Positions 34,226 to 44,506 of a stretch of DNA of 64,000 nucleotides are shown piece after piece. Within the stretch, counting starts at the first letter, position 1. Each line of letters starts with the position of its first letter. The notes below the pieces were generated by a model. The model ran no database searches. It was given only the letters and a program-made list of their open reading frames with translations, and was not told the DNA's origin. This DNA is from Bathelium albidoporum (lineage: Eukaryota; Ascomycota; Dothideomycetes; Trypetheliales; Trypetheliaceae). The position numbers were made by a program, and so were the translations under genes. The stretch lies in contig JAGFVP010000010.1 in the NCBI GenBank assembly GCA_021031095.1, positions 155,164 to 219,163 of the forward strand, in the 5' to 3' direction.

Positions 34226-35902
34226 CTAAGCCCAATGCTCTTTTTCGCCCTTCGCCATTCCCTTAATGGGATTGCCTAAGCGACCGTTCAAGATCTGACC
34301 TTTGCCCCTTTTCAGGAATTTTCCACCTCCTATCTTGCCGATCAGGCCTCCATTGTCGCGATCCCAAACAACGTTACCACGTAGGATCGTATACCTCGGC
34401 CAACTCTTTACCGTCATCCCTTCGTACGGGGTATAGTCAATATCGTGATGCAGCATACCGTTTGTAATGGTCACACTACTGTCCTTCTCTAGTGACCAGA
34501 TGACAAGATCCGCGTCATAACCGGGTGCAATACTTCCTTTTACTCCATCGAGACCGTACAGTTTGGCGGGATTGGTTGCTGTGACTTGCACAAATTTTGG
34601 CAAAGTTATCCTATTCCCTCCTTCCAAGCTACCGGCACGGTTGAACAGGAGTGGCATTCTTGTTTCCACGCCTGGGAGACCATTGGGAATTTGAGTGAAC
34701 TTGGGGATACCATTGACTAAACCCAGTCGCTTGCCGCTCGGGACATGGTACTTCGAAGGCGCATGATCTGAAGAGAACGTCGTGACTGTCCCATTGGCAA
34801 CGTTCTCCCAGATGCAGTCGAGATCGGAAGGCTCGTGTCTCAGAGGTGGACTACACACGCATTTTGCACCGTGGTAGTGGTCATCCTCAGTCGCCTTTAG
34901 CCTTTCACTCAGGAGATATAGGTATTGAGGGCAGGTTTCAGCATGGATCGGGAGTAATCGGCCTTGCGCAGCACGGACATGCTGCAGGGCAGTCTCGGAG
35001 GACATGTGCACGAGAAGGACAGGGGCATCAACAACTTCGGCGAGACAAATGGCACGATATGAGGCCTCCGCCTCTGCTAGCTGAGGGCGAGCAAATGCAT
35101 GAAAATACGGCTCGGTATGCCCGCGAGCTTCGAGACGCTCGATGATCATGTCAATCATATCGCTGTTTTCGGCATGGATCATCGTCGTCATTCCCAATGC
35201 GCGGCAGACCATCATGATGTCCAGAACTTCGCGGTCAGAAAGTTTCATCCGTTCGTACGTCATATACAGCTTGACGCTGGTAATGCCTTCTTCTTGCGCA
35301 AGTGAGGGAATCTCTTTCTCTAGGATGGTCTTGTTAGGGTTGGTCAGGATGAAGTGGAAGCCATAGTCGGCGTAGCTCTGGCCATCCGATTTGGCGCGAT
35401 AGCCTTTGAGTACTGGAAACAACGACTCATCCGTCTTTTCTTGAGAAACGAAGGCTATGATTGTAGTGGTGCCTCCAGCAATGGCGCTGCGCGATCCAGT
35501 CTCCCAGTTATCCCCTATAACGGGATGAGAACGGGACGCCTTATAAGCTGAGAGGAGGCTAACCTGTGGGGCAATTGGCCTGAGCCAGATGTACATGGCT
35601 GTCTACTCCTCCAGGAGTGATATATCCTCCCTGAGCGTCGATCACTCGAGTCTTCTGTCCTTGAGGAAGGCCGACTCCAATACATGCGATTTTCTCATCT
35701 TTGATTCCGATATCGAGACCCGGCGGAAGCACTTCTGACGCAGTCACCTGCATAAATCACATCAGCTACAGGACCCGCAGTTGTTGTTGTCCCAGAGTTC
35801 TGGATGGCGGATTATGCGCATTTTGGAAAGATTGCGTCAGAACCGGGCTCCGCTCGAAGCACTCACAATCACTCCGTTCTTCACAACAAGATCAAAGTCC
35901 AT
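34226..35902 (-). CDS. Hydantoinase/dihydropyrimidinase (cyclic amidohydrolase)
   Basis: Zinc amidohydrolase of 502 residues that opens hydantoin or dihydropyrimidine rings to N-carbamoyl amino acids. Exons 35902-35867 (12 codons), 35747-35564 and 35514-34226; introns are 119 and 49 nt. Metal ligands are visible: HVH at residues 63/65, the lysine to be carbamylated at K155 (TSVKLYMTY), H187 in IHAEN, the later His in LLVHMSS and the Asp in SSDHAPS. DYTPYEGMTVK near the C-terminus is typical of D-hydantoinases and dihydropyrimidinases, which sequence alone cannot separate. The neighbour, read outward from 36625, is an N-carbamoyl-D-amino-acid hydrolase, which favours a hydantoin-to-D-amino-acid role over pyrimidine breakdown. 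All catalytic residues seem intact. Confidence 0.9.
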
Positions 35903-36624
35903 GACTGTTTCGGAAGTGCGGGATTTTGTAGTTCTGTTGTCTTGTGTGCACACACAGACGAAGTCTCCATCCTTCCCTAACCCACGATACGTCCCGCTCT
36001 AAATATTGGAGACCACCAACCAGGGAAGGCATCATATCGGGACTCCGGTGCGCCGCTGCATGCGCGATTCATGAGCAGTTCAGGCGCCCTAAAAGGCAGG
36101 ACAATGCGAAAGGAAGCTCTGAGTGCCTGTCTGGGATAGAACGGTGAGAGCACCCCACCATGCCCCTCCCTGAATTACGCGATAAGACACACCTTATGAT
36201 GGTATCGACGTTGACTGAAAATAGATCACTGTCCGAGAGAGACCCTGACGGAGCGTTGGACTAGGTTTCCTTAGGTTTAGCGATATCTTGACGATCATAG
36301 GGTGTTCAAGGGTGATGATGTCCAGTGTGTGTGGGCCACCATGCCGCTTTATCTGTACGTAACCATTACCCCAGAAATTCATCTAGACGCCCGATTCACG
36401 GGCCGCGCCGAAAAAAATAAATTTTCGCAAGTCTTGACCGAGCATTGTTTTGGTACAGGCGCCAAGAACTACTCCTTCTCAACACTTCTGGAAGACATTG
36501 GCGGCAGCCAATCAGCTCCGTAGAGGATTGAACCAGGCGAAAATTTTCTTCTTATCTCGTTACCCAAATCCATTTTATTTTCTCGCAGTTCTCTCGAATA
36601 TCCTTCAGTAGAAAATCAATTATC
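35903..36624. promoter_or_regulatory. Shared divergent promoter of the hydantoinase and D-carbamoylase genes
   Basis: 722 bases separate the two start codons and contain no gene. The arrangement would allow co-induction. A CCAAT-like sequence (GCAGCCAATCAG) lies near 36505 on the plus strand, about 110 bases before the carbamoylase start. Regulation is inference. Confidence 0.45.
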
Positions 36625-37735
36625 ATGCCTCGCAAGATCAAAGTCGCAGCAGCCCAAGTGGGCGCAATCCACATATGGACCGACCGCGCCTCGACCCTCA
36701 AACGCCTGATCGGTCTCCTGCACGCAGCCCACTCACAAGGCGCCCAGCTCGTCGTCTATCCCGAATGCACCTTCACCACCTTCTTCCCCCGCTACGTCAC
36801 CGACGACGCCACGGAGATTGGTGCCTGGTTCGAGCACGGCGACGATCCGGCCCAGTCCGAGAACACCAAGCCGCTCTTCGACGAAGCGCGCGCACTCGCG
36901 ATCGACATCAGCGTTGGGTATGCCGAGCGCACAACAGACGGCACCAGCTATAACACCTGCGTTTACTACTCCGGCTCGCGGGGCCGGGTCATCAGCAAGT
37001 ACCGCAAAGTGCACCTGCCCGGCACGCGCGAGCCCTACCCGGAGAAGGACGCCGTCAACCAGCTCGAGAAGAAGTACTTTGTCCCCGGGAACCTGGGTTT
37101 CCGAGCTTTTCGTGTTCCGAGTCTGGTCCCAGACGCGCTGAAGAAGGGCAGCCTGCCCGCGGAGTCCACTGCGGCGGAGGCAGTGGGCAAGGGCGATGCC
37201 ATTGTAGGCATGATGATCTGCAACGACCGGCGCTGGCCCGAGGCGTGGCGAGTGTTGGGGCTGCAAGGCGTAGAGCTGGTGCTGTGCGGGTTCAATACGA
37301 ACGCATATGCGCCACAACTTTGGGGATCGCGAAAGGATATGACGGTGGAGGAGGCGGAGAAGGAGTCTCTGTTCCATCATGCGCTGATGATGCAGGCAAA
37401 TTCGTACATGAATAGCTGTTTCTCCATCAGTGCCGCCAGAGCGGGATTCGACGATCATAAATTTGGCTTGATTGGCGGAAGCTCGATTGTAAATCCGCAA
37501 GGCCATATTGTCGCAGAAGCAAAGTCGACATCAGATGAGATCGTGCTTGCGGAGATCGATCTCGAAGACTGTCGTCAAGGAAAAGAAAAGGTACGTGGAC
37601 TTGAAAAACAGCTGGGATCGATCAGTGAACGCTAACAATACACAGACTTTCGACTTTGCAAGGCACCGACGAGTCGAAGCTTACGACTTGATCGTGCAGC
37701 AAACTGGAGTCGAGGAGCCGCCATTGCTTGACTGA
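36625..37735 (+). CDS. N-carbamoyl-D-amino-acid hydrolase (nitrilase superfamily)
   Basis: Predicted 351-residue amidohydrolase that releases the free D-amino acid, ammonia and CO2 from N-carbamoyl-D-amino acids. Exons 36625-37590 and 37646-37735. The nitrilase triad is present as E47 (YPECTF), K128 (YRKVHLPG) and C199. The cysteine context MICNDRRWPEAWRVLGLQG and the following VELVLCGFNT are diagnostic for D-carbamoylase rather than plant or fungal nitrilase or beta-ureidopropionase. Bacterial enzymes are about 304 residues; the extra length includes an insert at roughly 165-190 before the cysteine and a C-terminal exon. The 5' part is GC-rich compared with neighbouring intergenic DNA. Divergence from the hydantoinase supports a common pathway. 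Confidence 0.9.
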
Positions 37736-38063
37736 GGATCACGGGCAGTATGGAAAGGCTTTTCTATTGAAAGCATGGAGAGAAATCCAAATTCGCTAGA
37801 GTCAAAGATCCCGGGTATCAGAGTAAGAAAAGGGAGGCATTTGACGAACAATGGTCTTCAATTTCGTACGGAATCGCGCTATGCTGCCTCAAGCCAGGTT
37901 TGCGCCATGTATCCAAGACACCACAACACCAGTTGCCAAGGTTAACGTGGCATGGTATCTGAAAAAAGTATTTGCACAAATTCGTCTAGTAGAGTGTAGA
38001 CAAGATGAATGCTGCCTATCGGTGAGCAACTGTCTTTGAACGATTCATTTCTATACCCCAAAC
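37736..38063. other. Intergenic 3' region between convergent genes
   Basis: 328 bases between the carbamoylase and MDM1-like stops, with nothing recognisable. Confidence 0.5.
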
Positions 38064-41000
38064 TTACTTTAATCGATGATTATTCATCACTGCAAAAATC
38101 CTTCGACTCGCCGCTTGGGCATTCGCTCTCCCCACCACGCTTCCCGCCATATCTGGAATCAGTGTAGCCAGTAGCACACCCGCCTCCTTTCGGCTTTTCG
38201 CCCTGTCCGAGTCTGGACGTGGGGCCGATTGCTCCTTCATTTTCCCGCCAGGCCACATGATGTCTTTGACCATGTTGATATATCGTGCCACCGAGTCTTC
38301 CTCCAGGTACAATTTCGCGCTGTCTCGAACCTTCCGCTCAATGGTGCCGCCTAGAAGCTGATGAAGAACAACAACAACGGCGCGGCCACGGAGCCAGTTG
38401 TTGCCCTTGTTCAGCTCAAAGACCTCGAGAAATAGGTCGCAAATTGGTTTGACAAAGGGCTCCAGCTCGCGGTTGTCGAAAGCCTCAAGTTCAGCCTCGG
38501 CTTCAGCAGCCGCTGTGAAATCATTGGCGAGCGGAGAAGTGTTTGTTGTGGCAGTCGCGCCCATTTGCGTTGTTGCCGCAGAGATGATATTCTGCCCTGC
38601 GAGAGATAGCTGATCGAGAACTGGAATATTTCCAAGGAACTCTTCCATGCCGTCCGTTACCGAGTTGTAAATTCTCGTCACAAAGTCCTTAGTGTCAACC
38701 TCGGATCCAGTCCCGCCGTTAGCGGAAATGGCCTGTTGGGAGAGAAAGGCGCGCAATTCGCGACTTCGGCAGATGGCCGGGATCTTTAGGAGTCCGTTAA
38801 GATATCGTTCCAGAGCCAATTTTCGCTTTTCCAAAAAGTCCTTTTGGAGTTTGAGCACAACTTGGCGACGCGGAAAGTCGAGATTGCGGACGACGGGATA
38901 ACGTGCTCGGAGACGCTTGTTGAGTTCGTGAAACTCGCTATAGCGGCGAGCGATAGCCCATACAGCAGCAGGCATTTGATCTCCTGCTTGTCTTCGCACT
39001 TCGATCACGTCTAGTCTCTCAATTAGAATAGGTTCTTCTCCAGAAACGACTAATACTTACACAAGGCAAACTCGCGGCCATCTTCCTCATTGCCAACCAT
39101 GATTGACCTAATGTTAATTGTCGCCCGTCCGAACAAGCTATTGTCGCTCTCTTGCACGATGTATTGCTGCCTTTGGAGCTCTTTTCGATGAATTTCTCTC
39201 TGCAGACTTGCCTTTGATTTCTTCAAAATTCTCAGTTCCGCAGCGTTGTTGGTAAGCTCGGCTTTCTTGGTAAGAGAGTCGACAATAGATTCCTGCGAAA
39301 CCAACTTTTCAACGTCCATAGTTATAGTATCGATGGCTTCTGCCAAACCTAAATCACCAGGTGCTGCCTCATGAATTGCGTCCTCGTCTTTGTCTTGGCC
39401 CGGTGCTTCATCTTCACGCTCATCTTCGAGAAATTTTTCCTCTTCGCCAAAAAGCGCATCTTCAGAAAATACACCCCTTCGATTTGGCGTTCCCACTAGA
39501 CCTAGCGAAGCAAGGCTCGGTTTCTCCTTGTCCCGGGAGGGGTCAAAGCCCAAAGGTTGATTGGAATCAAAAGAGCTTCTCCGGGAAATGCTATCGATCG
39601 AGACCCTGAGGTCCCTGTCAGAGAACAGCGAATCTTTCTCCGGTCTATCGTCAAGTATATTATTGAGGGCCGCTTCCATTGCATCCACAGCATTAGTATT
39701 ATCTGGCTCTAGCCGAACGGAATCTCTGTCGGAGTCTAAGCTATTTGTCGATCGAGCCAACGGGTCATTATCGAGATCATCATCGAACAGGGGCCGTCTG
39801 GGGCTCATGTCATCAAATGAACGGCGTGGAGGAGATGAAGTGTCGGCTATAGAGGCTGCACTCTTGAGGTCCGTGTGAGAAGCCACTGCTCGTCTAAGAT
39901 CTCCTGACTTACTATTCATTCGAGGAGGCTTCAGAGTCTTCTTTGGAGAAGTGGTTGGTGGCAACGATTGATTAGTGCTCGGACCTGCATGGCCACTAGG
40001 CTGATTCTGGTTTATAGATGCTTCATCGGAAGCAAGCCATTTGAAGTAGAGATCGGACTTCTTGAATGATTCAAAGTGCGGCTCCTTCATTTCCTGGAAA
40101 ACTTTGGTTTGGGTCTTCAAGACAGCACGTCTGGCATCTGAGTACTGCAAGGGAGTCGCATGATCACCCGCTTTTAGGAAGGTGGTCACTGCAGACCGCG
40201 CTTCGGTGGCAACTTGGATCTCAGGGCGGGAAAGATAGGCCTCACGTATCTGAGCGATATCAGTACGATCAGAAGGATCCCACGCAGATGCTTGTTGGAT
40301 AAATTCAGCCGGATCATCATTGTCTCCTTCCAGAGGATTCCTGATTCCATCCACCACAATCCAGAATTGAACAAGACGCATAAGACCAACCCGGTCCATG
40401 TACTCCATGAAATATGACAAGCCCGAGGCGTCGTACAGAACATCTTTGAGTGAAGCGTTCTCAAAACGTGAAGCTGCTCGACGTGATTGGTCTTGCGCCT
40501 TCACAGACAATTTGGGTCTCGTCGTGATCCCTGCACCTAGGTGTGCAACTCTTTGATCCAAAAGTCTTTTTCCGGCCTCGAGACGGCGGACATAGATTAG
40601 GTTCTGACTTTTGACTTCGCCTTCTCGCCTCAGCTGGCTAGCCACCTCGCTTCGAAAGCGGCGGGCTTCAGAAAGATTGTTGCATTTCCTGATGGCTCTT
40701 ATGAAACGTTCAAACTTTCGCTCATTGTCATTTGGCATGATTTTTGGGAAGGGAGCCGTTTTTGGAAGGCTTGGAGAAGGGGGCGCATGCTCGTCCAATG
40801 CGGCTCGGAGCCTGCGTACGCTTTTGCGATCATTGAGCATTGCGGTTCCATAAGTTGCCAGAACTTGGTTCCAAGTGTCCGCGTCGGCCAGGATTTGCAC
40901 TACGGGGAACAGCACAGCACAAGCGACCAGTTCCTTTATCAACGTAACCACAACACGGCTGCTAGTCATATTTTGTGGCAGGACCTGAGTCACCAGTCGC

Positions 41001-41707
41001 GCAACAACCCCGCGCAAATATTGTTGTTGGGACAGTTTGGTATCAGAGAATGCCAGCGACGCTGCCGGATGCAGGCGTCCATCCTTGTATTTCCCAGCTA
41101 TCGCAAGGTCAAGTCCATCTGATTCCGTGATGTTTCTTGTCAACAGCTTGCCGCGGATTTGACGTTCTGACTCGTAAAAGTCCTTCATGTGTGTTGTGAT
41201 GATAGGTATCATTCTTGAGACAAGCACCTCCACCAGATCCTGGCCCAGCAGTCTGTCTCTGATATTCCCCAAAGCTGCTCGAATTGCTCTGTCCACTTCA
41301 TTTGCAAACGTAGGGCGGCTACTGATGTTCTTGTACCAATTATTCACATAGTCTCGAAGGATCAATTCGAGAAGACTGTCAAGAGCTTCGGAAATGACGA
41401 ACGATGCAGAGTATAGGGGTTTTCGCCTGTAGTAGGATCTTGCTCCTAGCGATTCCGTTTCCGCTTTCCAAGGTTGTGGTGGAACGAAGGCAGGGAGCCT
41501 TGCTCCGTATGGATCTGGACCACGTGCATGTTCTACTGGGCGCGCATTGAAGAATATGCCCCACAGCAGAAGAATGATTGTCGTTGCGATGCCAGCGAGA
41601 AAGGCGTAGGGCACGAATCGTACGAGAGGAAGCCATTGGGTGATGAACCCCCAAGAAATGAAAGCGGCGACGCTTGCGAGTATCACATCCCGACGATTGA
41701 GGACCAT
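38064..41707 (-). CDS. MDM1: PXA-RGS-PX-nexin C protein, Mdm1/SNX13-like ER tether
   Basis: Large membrane-contact protein of 1,197 residues; yeast Mdm1 tethers ER to vacuole and lipid droplets. Exons 41707-39061 and 39010-38064, with a 50-nt intron that splits a Tyr codon (FAL-Y-VIEVRRQ). Two hydrophobic segments (residues ~7-50) form the N-terminal anchor. A PXA domain follows (SASFVISEALDSLLELILRDYVNNWYKNIS), then an RGS-like region (LSYFMEYMDRVGLMRLVQFWI) and a long acidic, Ser-rich linker. A charged helical stretch leads into the PX domain (WAIARRYSEFHELNKRLRARYP, FPRRQVVLKLQKDFLEKRKLALERYL). The end is a nexin C domain (LFLEVFELNKGNNWLRGRAVVVVLHQLLGGTIERK). The longer reading to 41740 begins with TTG, so ATG 41707 is used. 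Confidence 0.9.
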
Positions 41708-42628
41708 ATTACGAGGAGGGGCGGAAGCTGCTGTTTCCAAGTATCTAGCATACTTGCAGCAGCACGCCTCGCTACCTCATGATATCGGTGAAGGTGACAA
41801 TCTGGGCGTGATTCGAGCACGAGGTAATGGACGCGCAATTGGGAAAGGCAACTAAGTCTGACGTCGGTGTCGGTGCAGCAATTCACCAGACAGTGCGGCA
41901 GTCGTACCAGTAATTTCACCATGCAGCTTAGAGCCATTCAGAGATAAGACGTAACCTTTATCCTTTAATGCTGATTTAATGTATTGGTTACGGACCAACA
42001 CCCAAAATATCTACTTGATATCGTGGCCCAAGGGTTGAGGCTCTATTATCTCTGGTAGCCACTTCTAAGTAGGTATTTGCCGTACCCAGGTCTGTTTCTT
42101 TTCTGTGCCTTGCTCTAGGGTTACCTTGTCACTGAACACGACAGATCTCTAGCTAAAAACCCTGTGTGTATGTGCACAGCATAGGCAAGCAAGTGCGTAG
42201 CGACGAGTAAGAGAAGGTCATTGTTTGACATGCCATTTGGTAAGGTTATTCTTCTTAGCTAAGTAATAAAGAGTTAGCTCAGTCACTTCTAGTCCTGAGA
42301 TCGCGCGCACTTCTTCATAGGTAAATTTAGGTCTGATTTGTAGTACATAAACTACCGTACGTTTTTTGCATCTATTTAAAACATTCCAGTGTTAAATAGT
42401 GTTATAGATGAAAAAGCGATTACAGCTAACCTTCCTAGCTATTTATGTCTTTAATTTCCCAGCCTCTACTTCAGCAATAATAGCGGCATGCGTCTCATTT
42501 GAAAGCTCTCCTCCCCGCCGACAAGTTTCACTAACTTCTGTCAGTACAGGCCTCATGGTTATTGAGCGCATTGTTGTGGGTTTGGGGCGCGTCGAACTGT
42601 CGGGAAACTAATGAAGGGCGACTTTATC
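41708..42628. other. AT-rich gene-free stretch
   Basis: 921 bases. After about 41950 the sequence is noticeably A/T-rich, with many TA steps and no coding frame, next to a broken gene and an element copy. This suggests relaxed or repeat-degraded DNA. Confidence 0.5.
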
Positions 42629-43447
42629 TCATTGGCAACCCGCGGTAAAAAGAGCCCGGATAACACCCATCAGATGCTCTCTCTCAGCCGCATCGTTATG
42701 GATATGCGGCAGCAAGAGAGCGTTATGTTCGGCAAATATCGACGATGCACACATTCTTGTTGCCTCGAATTGTGCAGGATAGGCCCCGGCATTGTCCCAG
42801 TTGATAATCCAAACTTTTCCGGACGAATCAAGCATCAGGTTTTTCGGATGGAGATCTTGGTGAACCAAGACAAAGTAATCGTAGTTGAAGGGTGGAAAAT
42901 CTTTCCTGGCCCGTCCAAACCTCTGATTGATTTCCAAATTATGAGTAAACCAGGTGTTGAATTCTTACTTGTTGTTGAACGAGCCAGCCTCATAGTCTGT
43001 GAGCCAAAATCCTCTGCACTGCCCTCCGCCAAGAGGCCTTGGCTGGTCGAAATGAATGGTCTGTAGTTGTGCAACGATACTAGCGATCTGGCTAGATATG
43101 TCTGTGCGCTTTTTCTGATCCAAGGTGCTCCAGATATCGAATAGTGTATTGCCCTCGACATAATCCATGACTATATAGCCGCATTGGGAGAAGGCTGATG
43201 ATTCAGGTTAGGTAAAGAAGTAACGCTGAAGCCTGGGAGTTGCGATCGTTGTCCTTGAAAGTACACATTTCATCGCTTCAATCTCTTGCATTTGTATCGC
43301 ACCCCCAAATTTCAGAACAAGATTAGTGGAGAGTCGAACGACCTTCGTAGACCAGAGACGGTAGATGACCGGAGAAGTCTTACTGACTGAGATAAGTTGC
43401 TCGTCCGAGACGGTAGTGGGATCGATTCCATTGCGCGGGAAAGACAC
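42629..43447 (-). pseudogene. Aminoglycoside-phosphotransferase/choline-kinase-fold protein, broken
   Basis: One continuous 273-codon frame that resembles fungal APH-family kinases but contains two internal TAA stops, at 43208-43210 and 42965-42967. No frameshift is needed: SDEQLISVSKTSPVIYRLWSTK, GYIVMDYVEGNTL, FVLVHQDLHPKNLMLDSSG and WIINWDNAGAYP follow in family order. The ATP-site HQDxxxxN is intact, but the usual IDW aspartate reads Asn. The frame opens on GTG without an in-frame ATG after an upstream TAG, so the start is lost or lies in an unseen exon. Both stops fall where Gln (CAA) is plausible. A 30-nt intron over the first stop was considered and judged too short. It lies in AT-rich DNA. 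Confidence 0.75.
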
Positions 43448-44506
43448 TGATGGGTCTTTACTAGCAGGCTACATGTAGTACGTCCGTTAGTCGGCGGCTG
43501 ATCATTTTTCGATTAAGTCCGTACATCATGGAATGGAGTGAACAGCCCTGAAGTAGGGAAGTAATTAGAGTCCATCTGATGGCGTGGCTTCGTCGTATTA
43601 CCCGCTCCGGTACTGCAATTGGAATGGTTGAAGCTGTTGTGAGTAGAATATCCGGCATCCGTTGGAATTGCTAGCCCGCATGTGCCCTGTCACTCCAGCC
43701 AGATTGTGCTGGTGATACTACTCCAATCTCAACACCTTAGCTTATTAAGGAGTTTTTTCTATTAAAATGCCGCTAAAATGCCGCCCTTACGCTAATGGAT
43801 TCACCAATCGTTGGTGCTTGTACGTCCAGACTGATACAGACGAGTTCGTCCAAAACCAAATCTACAGCAAGCAGCTACCACAACCCCGGGTGGTGCCAAG
43901 GCCGATATCATTGTTAGTACGGAGGTCAATTTCAAAATTTTGTCTCGCAGGAAGACTCAGTAAGCGACGAAACTTTAATCTCATATTCGTTAAAATATTC
44001 GGTGTCATAACCATTTTTCTACCCTAAAGTGTAGAATTGGGCTAGATTATCAACTAAATGTTTAGTAGGCTCAAACAGCTTATTCTGCTGGGGCGCTCCC
44101 CTGGTAAGTACGCCAACCTTTGGCGCGAGACAAAATTTTTGCAATGGATCTCTGTAACAGTACCGTATCCGATCTCCGCCAAAGCTCTTCGCCACAAGAC
44201 GATGGCTGTTCCCGCTGGATTGGTAGTGTGTCGGACGTCACAAATGGATGACAGACACCCTCGCCTCGCTGACAGAAGAATGGCGATTCCTGATATCGCA
44301 ATACTCTGGCCAGAGGGAACTCCGCTTGAAATTGGAGGGGGCAAAGATCTTTCGTGCCTAATTGTTAGAAAAAAGGGTTGTCTTTCTAGACTAAAGATGA
44401 CCGCGTCTCAGCCAGCAATTTGCACATTATTGATGTCAAATTACTATAGTGATTACTATTTGCCTCGGGAATTAAATACGTAAGCAATACGATTGTCCTT
44501 AAATGT
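43448..44506. other. Gene-free stretch containing the second inverted-repeat element
   Basis: Between the pseudogene and the HET gene stop. It contains element copy 2; the remaining sequence shows no supported frame. Confidence 0.5.
43915..44162. mobile_element. MITE-like inverted-repeat element, copy 2
   Basis: A 248-bp element bounded by TA. Its left arm contains CAAAATTTTGTCTCGC (43934-43949), and its right arm contains the reverse complement GCGAGACAAAATTTTTG (44125-44141), with weaker matching outward to TACTGTTACAGAG on the right. Inside are a short GCCAACCTTTGGC hairpin and a GGGGCGCTCCCC hairpin, the latter matching copy 1. The same orientation as copy 1 gives a direct dispersed pair about 12.6 kb apart. 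There is no coding capacity. Likely a non-autonomous DNA transposon; the source family is unknown. It lies about 350 bases from the HET gene stop. Confidence 0.75.

Noticed and set aside
36733..37506. 257-codon frame antisense to the D-carbamoylase.
   Set aside because: Shadow of the GC-rich sense gene, which carries the catalytic residues.
43178..43207. A 30-nt intron that would remove the first TAA of the phosphotransferase pseudogene.
   Set aside because: It has a CTAAC branch-like sequence and TCAG, but the donor GTTACT is poor, 30 nt is below usable intron size, and the second TAA would remain.
44080..44115. Minus-strand sequence GTACTTACCAGGGGAGCG in element copy 2 resembles the 5' end of U1 snRNA.
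   Set aside because: Copy 1 does not keep the ACTTACC part, no U1 stem-loops or Sm site follow at the right spacing, and the block is better explained as the interior of an inverted-repeat element.
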